Origin: a virus
DNA length: 35,828 nt
Strand: one strand, 5' to 3'
IMG/VR virus record: IMGVR_UViG_3300010373_001271
Location: 1 to 35,828 of that record
In this document: positions 16,878 to 22,402 of the stretch, piece after piece
How the letters are laid out: the number at the start of each line of letters is the position of its first letter
Position numbering within the stretch: position 1 is the first letter of the stretch
Program-made: the position numbers and the translations under genes
The notes under the pieces: generated by a model
Told to the model about the DNA's origin: nothing
Databases searched by the model: none
Seen by the model: the letters and a program-made list of their open reading frames with translations, nothing else

Positions 16878-17341
16878 CTATGAGTCCAAGCCTTTCCACG
16901 TCGGATGTCCGATATTGTGCTCTGATCGACGCCGTAAATTTCAGCAATTATCTGCTGAGTCATGCCGGTGATCGAACGTATCGTCTTCACCTGATCCTCC
17001 GTAAGCTTGTGGGAAAACCGACGTTTCTGGTCTCGGTCCCTGTTATTATCGCTTTTGGTGCCAAGGAAAAGATGCGCCGGATTGCAGCAACGCCGGTTAT
17101 CTCCGCGAGGGCAGTCGTGAAGTACGCACAATCCTTTTGGTATTGGGCCACAGTGGATAAGCCAGGAAACTCGGTGAGCCATAACGTGAGGCCCGCCTCC
17201 TGTAAGACGGATGGAGCCGTAACCACCGCGTGTACTCGCAGTCCAAAGCCAGCACGATTCGGTAATTTTTATCTTCGAGAAGAATCTTCTAAGCAGTCCG
17301 GCAGTAATTTCAATTTCCAGTTCTTTAAGCATGTTGGTCAT
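16874..17341 (-). CDS. Free-standing HNH homing-type endonuclease
   Basis: A 155-residue protein on the opposite strand to the phage late genes. The N-terminal part is an HNH core: ESCWLWTAS, GGYGSIRL, a HRVSW segment (first catalytic His region), LCVLHDCPRGDNRRCCNPAHLFLG with the Cys pairs and NPxHL motif, and DNNRDR. A C-terminal helix-turn-helix follows (LTEDQVKTIRSITGMTQQII ... DQSTISDIRRGKAW), giving DNA specificity. Both parts are typical of phage homing endonucleases. It splits the late operon between two + strand genes. ATG 17341 is used; ATG four codons later is possible. Confidence 0.88.
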   Translation of the reverse strand: MTNMLKELEIEITAGLLRRFFSKIKITESCWLWTASTRGGYGSIRLTGGGPHVMAHRVSWLIHCGPIPKGLCVLHDCPRGDNRRCCNPAHLFLGTKSDNNRDRDQKRRFSHKLTEDQVKTIRSITGMTQQIIAEIYGVDQSTISDIRRGKAWTHS

Positions 17342-17414
17342 GCGGGCTGGAATTTGTTTACGAAGACGTTCCGGCCCGCTTCCTTACAGAACGGAATAGG
17401 AGAAGTTTATGAGT
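16879..17414. repeat. 7-bp direct repeat TATGAGT flanking the HNH gene
   Basis: TATGAGT occurs at 16879-16885, right after the stop of the upstream gene, and again at 17408-17414, where it contains the start codon of the 1083-residue gene. The HNH gene lies between the copies. The left copy sits in a taGCTATGAGT context like the other late gene starts, as if the downstream gene once began there. This is suggestive of insertion at a start codon, but seven bases can match by chance. Confidence 0.3.
17398..17403 (+). promoter_or_regulatory. Ribosome binding site of the 1083-residue gene
   Basis: AGGAGA lies five bases before ATG 17409. Most other late genes here start without such a site and depend on coupling to an upstream stop. 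A proper site here fits with the HNH gene having separated this gene from its upstream neighbour. Confidence 0.6.
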
Positions 17415-20400
17415 GAGGGGGACGATAGACCATTTCGAGAACCCTGTGACGGCCAGTCGCTGTGTGGCGCTGGCCCGCTGTGGCAGCACGGGACGAACAC
17501 TGCGCAGAACATACCGCAGTACATCAATACGACCGGTGTGCCCGACTGGGCGAGCAGCGGCACGATCAATCCGTACGAGCGTTGGACACCTGATCCCGGT
17601 GGAGGAGAAAGCTGCGACACGCATTTTTGCGTGGACGGTGGCGCTCCGTGCGTGGCTTGGCCGAAGCCCTATCCGACGAACACATTCGCTTCCAGCGGCA
17701 CGAATATCGACCTCAGCCTGTGCCACAAAACCGGATTCAAGAATGTTCAGGCCCGCCGTACGTGGCACGGCTGCTTTGGGTGGGTGTCGAGCTGCGTCAA
17801 CTGCAACACCAACTTGTGCTCAGATGGTTCTGGCTATCGCTCGTGGCAGGGCACGGCTGATCAGACCAAATATCTGGTATGCACAATCGCCTCCACACTT
17901 TCCTCGGGATGGGATGACACGGACGGAAGCACCTTTTACAATTTCTTTTCCAGTACAGCCACCACGCGCACGGTCAACGCGCAGACCGGCGAAATCACCG
18001 AAACAAAATCCAACAGCGAATCAGATTCCAACACGCCCGATAGCGGCGGTTCCACTACCACCACTTCTGACATGACTGACGGTGTCGGTACAGTGGATGG
18101 AACGACTTACGCCAACAACGCCGGTAGCCTCACCGACGCGATTTTAAGCGTTGATTTTCATTGCGACACACCGCCATTGCCGAGCGCGGGCGGATTTTTC
18201 GGAGGCAACGATAGCTTGATTGCCGCCATCAGTGATTGGAATGCTGAACTATTGCTCGGAAGCGGAGCCTTTCCGGCACCGACCGATCCGAACAACTATA
18301 ACCAGATTGTAAACGTCGGAGATGGTGCTGGAGGCGTGATTGGCAGTTACAAAATTTCATGGTCGCGCAGTGCGACGGTGTTTTCGTGGGATGTGGAATT
18401 CACCCGTGATGTCGGCGCAGGCCAGAATTATTCCTTCAGCGGTTCAGCCACGCTCTCAAGTGCCAATACCAGCGCCGACATCTACTCCGATGTCGTCACT
18501 CTGCTCAATGAATGGCCGCTCAACGATGACACGCTGTACCCGTGGCGCACTGATCTTAAAGTCAGTGTGGCTCCGCTCGTTACGCGGAACGAATTTGTCA
18601 CCATTGCCACGCCCATCGGATTCAATTCATTCACGCAGGATGATTTTCGCTCACCCATCAATGACGCCAGTGGTAACGCGCCCTTCAGCGCGGGTTGGAC
18701 GCCCACCTTCAGTCAAATGAACTGGAAAGACCCTAACATTTGGGTCTTCACCTTTGCCGATGGCACCCAGGCGGCAGTTGGAGGATCATTCGGAGCCAGC
18801 GCCGCTGCCACTGGGTTGATGGCGCTGTTTGATGGCTCCATCGTCGGCGCTCCATTGCCAGCCGGGTATAAGAATTTTTTCGATTTTGGGTTTCTCGACG
18901 TGCGCGGCTGCTGCGACCGTCCGCCTGACAATCCCGGTGTGCAGACGTGGAGCTGGTACCAAGTGGGATGGGGCCAGACTCCCGAAACGTTTAACAGCAA
19001 CTCCGGCTGCGGATTGCCGCTCAATGCCACGCAGTGGAATAACTGGTTTGAGGCTGTAAACAAACCGCAGGGTGCTTATCTCTTTTATGCAGACCAGGGC
19101 CAGGGTTATTTCGGTCAGGGTTGCGTATCGTCTGGCAGCGGCAGCGGTGCCGGTGATGCTGGCCAGCTCGTCGGCTGCAAGTACGCTGAAATCCTGGAGA
19201 TGTGGCCATCCCAGAACTTCGCGCTGCCAGCAGGCGATATGAAATTCTGGTTTGATGAAAACCACGTATTCTGCGCCACGAACATTTCCGGCTCCGGCGC
19301 GGGTTCCACGTGGAGCCTAACTGATCCGATAACCGGCACGCCTCCGCCTGATTCAACGGACTTCAGCGGCGACTGGGGCGGCTCTGTTGTCAGTGGCTTC
19401 TACAATGTCACCAGCTACTCAGGCGGCACTTTGACACTTGGTTCAAAAATTTGGGACGTGCCAAGCAACTGGAGTTCAAAGAGCAACAGTGACGAGGCGC
19501 TGTGCTTCGGCAAACTCCGCTTTCCCTCATATCCGTCCCTCCTGGGCCGGGTGAAGATCACGCCGGACGTGGCGGGCACAGCGTTTACATTTGAAACTCC
19601 GCAACCAGCGTTCGGCATGGATGACTCGACGCACCAGGAAAAAGTTGATTTATGGGACGAGACAATGACATCGCTGGCGAGCAACGTCACGGCCACGCGG
19701 GTTGACGATTCCACGTTTACAACTGGCAGCGCCTATCTCACCGCCAAGTATGTCACAATTCACGGCGGACCTGCCTGGTACGTCAACGACACCCGCCCGA
19801 AAGGCGACTATGCGTTTTTGCAGTGGGTGGCGGATTTCCGAGCGCCAGGAGAATATCTCCGCTTGAATGGTGCGCTCGATTGCTCCGGCACTCAGATTCC
19901 AATTCCAGCCACGGTTTCGTACACAAACGCTGACTGTAACGACAGTCCGATCACGGTGACCACACCGGGCAACGGGTACGCTCAATTCTGCCAGACCGAA
20001 GGATGCCGGGGCTTTGCCCGCTGCAATCCACGAGTCATCTGCATTTCGCCGAACTGCGAATCATTCCCGAACGGCATCACTTATCCTTTTCCCAATGTGT
20101 CCACGGATTGCCAAGGTAACGACATCGCACACCCCATCACGTTCTCCCTCGATGAACAGTACGGCTCCAAGTGGTGGGGCTACGTTCAGTCCACGATGAC
20201 AGACCTGTACTGGCAGCAGCCACACCGGCCCTGCAACATCGAACCGTGCGCAAAGTGGCAGATGGACGGCGGTAGTTGTGCGGACGATCAGGCGCTCGAC
20301 TGTCCGGTGTTCTGTTGTCCAGGTGACGACGATTACGATCCTGATTCGAGCCAGCCACCAACTTACTACTACGGCCACGCTCCGCAGGCGGAGCCACGTT

Positions 20401-20660
20401 TGAGCGTGCCCAACAATTACGGCATGAGTCAGGACGAGTCTGGGCCGACTCTGCCGACTGGCATCCAAGTGGGCTGGCTGTCGCCCGTGAACAACACGAC
20501 CGGGGACATCGCTTTCCCTCCGGTTCCACCTGGGGCGCTTGGTGACAATGGAGCACCGGCAGGTGCAGCCGTGACATGGGATTTACACGCCTTGTTCTGT
20601 GGGTCTGGCCCTGGTTGCCGTTTCAGCGGATACACCGTTCCAGGCTGTGACCCTGCATGA
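17409..20660 (+). CDS. Large Cys-rich phage tail-tip or receptor-binding candidate
   Basis: A 1083-residue protein, the largest in the phage cluster, with no recognised family. Cys are concentrated at the two ends: residues about 13-160 (e.g. WVSSCVNCNTNLCSDG) and about 830-1083 (e.g. AQFCQTEGCRGFARCNP, LDCPVFCCPGDDDYDPD). The middle is rich in Ser, Thr, Asn and Gly and strand-forming. The C-terminal region has a Tyr-rich TYYYGHAP and Pro-rich stretches. No signal peptide is visible at the start (MSEGDDRPFREP). By size, late position and composition it could be a tail tip, host-specificity or fibre protein. The Cys may form disulfides or bind metal. Confidence 0.65.
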   Translation: MSEGDDRPFREPCDGQSLCGAGPLWQHGTNTAQNIPQYINTTGVPDWASSGTINPYERWTPDPGGGESCDTHFCVDGGAPCVAWPKPYPTNTFASSGTNIDLSLCHKTGFKNVQARRTWHGCFGWVSSCVNCNTNLCSDGSGYRSWQGTADQTKYLVCTIASTLSSGWDDTDGSTFYNFFSSTATTRTVNAQTGEITETKSNSESDSNTPDSGGSTTTTSDMTDGVGTVDGTTYANNAGSLTDAILSVDFHCDTPPLPSAGGFFGGNDSLIAAISDWNAELLLGSGAFPAPTDPNNYNQIVNVGDGAGGVIGSYKISWSRSATVFSWDVEFTRDVGAGQNYSFSGSATLSSANTSADIYSDVVTLLNEWPLNDDTLYPWRTDLKVSVAPLVTRNEFVTIATPIGFNSFTQDDFRSPINDASGNAPFSAGWTPTFSQMNWKDPNIWVFTFADGTQAAVGGSFGASAAATGLMALFDGSIVGAPLPAGYKNFFDFGFLDVRGCCDRPPDNPGVQTWSWYQVGWGQTPETFNSNSGCGLPLNATQWNNWFEAVNKPQGAYLFYADQGQGYFGQGCVSSGSGSGAGDAGQLVGCKYAEILEMWPSQNFALPAGDMKFWFDENHVFCATNISGSGAGSTWSLTDPITGTPPPDSTDFSGDWGGSVVSGFYNVTSYSGGTLTLGSKIWDVPSNWSSKSNSDEALCFGKLRFPSYPSLLGRVKITPDVAGTAFTFETPQPAFGMDDSTHQEKVDLWDETMTSLASNVTATRVDDSTFTTGSAYLTAKYVTIHGGPAWYVNDTRPKGDYAFLQWVADFRAPGEYLRLNGALDCSGTQIPIPATVSYTNADCNDSPITVTTPGNGYAQFCQTEGCRGFARCNPRVICISPNCESFPNGITYPFPNVSTDCQGNDIAHPITFSLDEQYGSKWWGYVQSTMTDLYWQQPHRPCNIEPCAKWQMDGGSCADDQALDCPVFCCPGDDDYDPDSSQPPTYYYGHAPQAEPRLSVPNNYGMSQDESGPTLPTGIQVGWLSPVNNTTGDIAFPPVPPGALGDNGAPAGAAVTWDLHALFCGSGPGCRFSGYTVPGCDPA

Positions 20661-20661
20661 C

Positions 20662-20961
20662 ATGCACTCCGTTTTTTTAACTCAGATCAGCGGCCCGGCT
20701 ACGGCGGGCGCACGAGTCGTCACGGTGGAGGCGAAAGCATTACCGACTGAAAAGTGGCCTCTATGGGCAAAAGCCATGGCGCTGATGAAGAAAAAGGAAG
20801 ATGAGGGAGTAGGGGACACCGTTCATCGGGTTATCGGCCATCCAGCCTCAGAGGCTTTCCAAAAGTGGTATCTCCGCATGTTTGGAAAAAGCTGCGGCTG
20901 TGCGCGTCGTCACCGGGAGTGGAATTCCAAATATCCGTACGCAGCAGATAAGACGGAGTGA
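20662..20961 (+). CDS. Small phage protein with C-terminal CGC motif
   Basis: A 99-residue protein starting at ATG 20662, one base after the stop of the large Cys-rich gene. A longer in-frame start (20599) lies inside that gene and is not preferred. The N-terminal part is strand-forming (HSVFLTQISGPATAGARVV), the middle is a Lys-rich linker, and the C-terminus has WYLRMFGKSCGCARRHREWN followed by SKYPYA. The CGC followed by basic residues and WN recalls a short Cys motif I have seen in phage-encoded small proteins. A diverged copy of this end occurs at 21508-21611. Function is unknown. Confidence 0.65.
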   Translation: MHSVFLTQISGPATAGARVVTVEAKALPTEKWPLWAKAMALMKKKEDEGVGDTVHRVIGHPASEAFQKWYLRMFGKSCGCARRHREWNSKYPYAADKTE

Positions 20962-21115
20962 AATAATCTGCGCGGGGATCGTCGCCTGCTTCCAGTTGAA
21001 CGGTGGTGACTGGCGCGTACGGTGGGTCCGCGATAATCACGTCTTCGCTTGGGAGTTGAGTCACATCTTTCCAGGCGTCCACGTCCGTGTCTTCAAATTC
21101 ATTGTCGTAGTCCAT
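20831..21115 (-). CDS. Hypothetical small acidic protein, minus strand
   Basis: A 94-residue frame on the minus strand, starting at ATG 21115, three bases after the stop of the minus-strand gene at 21119. That spacing suggests a two-gene operon. The N-terminus is acidic (MDYDNEFEDTDVDAWKDV), then SEDVIIADPPYAPVTTVQLE. DPPY is the catalytic motif of N6-adenine methyltransferases, but nothing else of that family is present. The last 44 codons run antisense to the CGC-motif gene, so either the 3' end is shared or this frame is partly spurious. Confidence 0.4.
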   Translation of the reverse strand: MDYDNEFEDTDVDAWKDVTQLPSEDVIIADPPYAPVTTVQLEAGDDPRADYFTPSYLLRTDIWNSTPGDDAHSRSFFQTCGDTTFGKPLRLDGR

Positions 21116-21118
21116 AGC

Positions 21119-21490
21119 TTAATTACCGATTGCCTTTGCGAGTTTTACAGCCTCCCTGACCGGCCAGCGATTCGCCAGGGCGGCAGCCATGTCCTCGTTC
21201 TCGCCACAGGTGACCCAGAGGCCAAAAACCATCAGGGCGATCACCTGTCCACCCGTGAGCTTTTTGTTGGGGTCCCAGGCAGGGATGACGAACTGTGGCT
21301 CCTGGCAGAGATGGAGCGGCTGCTGTTCGCTGATCTGGGAAGCCTGGTAGGTTAACTCGTTAAGCCGCACAATCGGCAGCGAGCGCAGCCGGGGCAGCAT
21401 TTCAACGCCGTACCACAACACAGCCATTTTAAGTTCATCGCTTTGGGCAGCAGTCACCCTGGAAAGAACCGAAACCAGGAAGATCGCCAT
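21119..21490 (-). CDS. Hypothetical protein, minus strand
   Basis: A 123-residue frame from ATG 21490; a GTG at 21520 would add ten residues. The N-terminus is hydrophobic (MAIFLVSVLSRVTAAQS), possibly a weak signal or helix. The C-terminal half looks like a helical domain (FVIPAWDPNKKLTGGQVIAL, then ENEDMAAALANRWPVREAVK). No family is recognised. It precedes the acidic 94-residue gene by three bases. These are among the few minus-strand genes in the phage part, which is where regulators or accessory (moron) genes are often found. Confidence 0.5.
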   Translation of the reverse strand: MAIFLVSVLSRVTAAQSDELKMAVLWYGVEMLPRLRSLPIVRLNELTYQASQISEQQPLHLCQEPQFVIPAWDPNKKLTGGQVIALMVFGLWVTCGENEDMAAALANRWPVREAVKLAKAIGN

Positions 21491-21507
21491 TTTCAAAAGG
21501 CAGTCTT

Positions 21508-21611
21508 GAGCAGGTGTCACCCAGGAAAGAACGGAAAAGTCGTGCGGCTGTGCGCAAAGGCACGTCAGATGGAATCAGCGGTATCCTTACGTTAGTCGTA
21601 ATGGTCATAAA
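21508..21611 (+). pseudogene. Decayed second copy of the CGC-motif gene end
   Basis: Plus-strand codons from 21537 read KSCGCAQRHVRWNQRYPYVS and stop at TGA 21609-21611, matching KSCGCARRHREWNSKYPYA in the gene ending at 20961. An in-frame TGA at 21507 closes the frame upstream and no start codon exists. Another frame upstream reads FQKAVLSRCHPGKN, echoing FQKWYLRMFGKS in the intact gene. The DNA around it also has a roughly 25-base near-repeat at 21450 and 21508 (GGAAAGAAC cores). It is best read as a frameshifted remnant of a duplication. Confidence 0.5.
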
Positions 21612-21774
21612 TGACTTCTCCTTGGAGGATGTCGCCTGTGTAATAATCGCGCCATAGACCCTGAGCGTCCCTGTATGCGAATCGGTGTTTTCCTAAATTT
21701 TCCACGAAGACACCTTTTCCAACAGGCGGCAAATGCTTGGACGATTCTTGTTCACCATTTTTCCCAGATTCCAT
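21592..21774 (-). CDS. Small hypothetical protein, minus strand
   Basis: A 60-residue soluble protein with a polar N-terminus and a compact C-terminal part, HRFAYRDAQGLWRDYYTGDI followed by LQGEVIYDHYD. The WRDYYTG-like segment gives it the look of a small folded domain rather than chance translation. A good promoter candidate lies just upstream on the same strand. It marks the right edge of the phage-like region. Function unknown. Confidence 0.5.
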   Translation of the reverse strand: MESGKNGEQESSKHLPPVGKGVFVENLGKHRFAYRDAQGLWRDYYTGDILQGEVIYDHYD

Positions 21775-21783
21775 AGGTTTACA

Positions 21784-21813
21784 ACTATCCTTTGCGCCCT
21801 ACTGTTCTGTCAA
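21784..21813 (-). promoter_or_regulatory. Promoter candidate for the 60-residue minus-strand gene
   Basis: On the minus strand a perfect TTGACA (21808-21813) is followed after 18 bases by GATAGT (21784-21789; four of six consensus positions). The start codon at 21774 lies nine bases beyond the -10, so the message would have almost no leader. Confidence 0.4.
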
Positions 21814-21941
21814 AAGATTTAATGTATAGACATCGCCATCGCAATACGCAGCAATGGGGGTGACACCCTCCTAGTCGCAGTTCTCCACGATAAATCAGCT
21901 TGCCGGTCTGGCTTTTCTAGTTTTTGTCCGTATGTTTCACT

Positions 21942-22166
21942 ATGGGAGCATTGATCAAAAACTGTGAGACTCAGGCATTTCTTAAAAGCCTTAACGAGTG
22001 GACGCCAAAAAGAGCGGAGGCAAAGGAATTCAATTCATCGCTTCAGGCGGTGATGTTCTGCCAAAAAAACAAATTGGAAAAGGTGGAAGTGATATTGGTA
22101 ACTGACGGTGCTGAATACGATGTGCCACTTCACCAAAGTCCTGAATGCAAAGACAAGACAGGTTAG
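21942..22166 (+). CDS. Small hypothetical protein, host-type
   Basis: A 74-residue protein from ATG 21942; a TTG at 21924 could add six residues. It reads as one small alpha/beta domain: NCETQAFLKSLNEWTPKRAE, then SSLQAVMFCQKNKLEKVEVI and a final strand with YDVPLHQSPEC. The layout of a helix ending in FC followed by a V-x-V-x-L strand and a YD...P end resembles short proteins I associate with Verrucomicrobia. That is recollection, not a search. It is the first gene to the right of the phage block. Function unknown. Confidence 0.5.
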   Translation: MGALIKNCETQAFLKSLNEWTPKRAEAKEFNSSLQAVMFCQKNKLEKVEVILVTDGAEYDVPLHQSPECKDKTG

Positions 22167-22271
22167 CTTTTCATTCGGCGGGAAGATTCGTGAATTTTTT
22201 CCTTGCTCTTGTCCCAATTACCTCCCAAACCGGGACGCAAGCGATTGCGTCCCTTTTTGTTGCCGCCGCGC

Positions 22272-22335
22272 GGAGCGCCGAGCACCAGCTCGGCAAGATG
22301 GCAGTTCCACGCGCCGATCTGGAGATCGGCGCTCC
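22272..22335. repeat. Composite palindromic (REP-like) element upstream of polA
   Basis: Outer arms GGAGCGCCGA (22272-22281) and TCGGCGCTCC (22326-22335) are exact inverted repeats. Within them lie two hairpins: GCCGAGC-ACCA-GCTCGGC (22277-22294) and GCGCCGATC-TGGA-GATCGGCGC (22311-22332). The second hairpin with its flank recurs in inverted orientation inside polA at 23335-23360 with one base different. Two facing hairpins of this kind are typical of REP/BIME elements mobilised by TnpA-REP transposases, of which a remnant lies at 31717-32216. It could also affect polA transcription. Confidence 0.7.
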
Positions 22336-22402
22336 ATCTCCGCTCCCTCCTGTTCAATTCTGCAGACTCGCGGAACTCACCTCTCCGGGGTACTCTGTGC
22401 CC

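Noticed and set aside
20831-21115. DPPY motif as evidence of a DNA adenine methyltransferase
   Set aside because: The protein is only 94 residues and has no SAM-binding FxGxG motif or other catalytic domain, so one four-residue match is insufficient.
20882-21355. 157-codon plus-strand frame opposite the minus-strand pair
   Set aside because: Poor protein-like composition and no homology; the minus-strand pair has tight spacing and better composition. The choice is not certain.
22145-22402. Upstream extension of polA to an ATG at 22145
   Set aside because: The extension crosses a REP-like palindrome and has no similarity to Pol I, which begins at MAKRLFLLDG.
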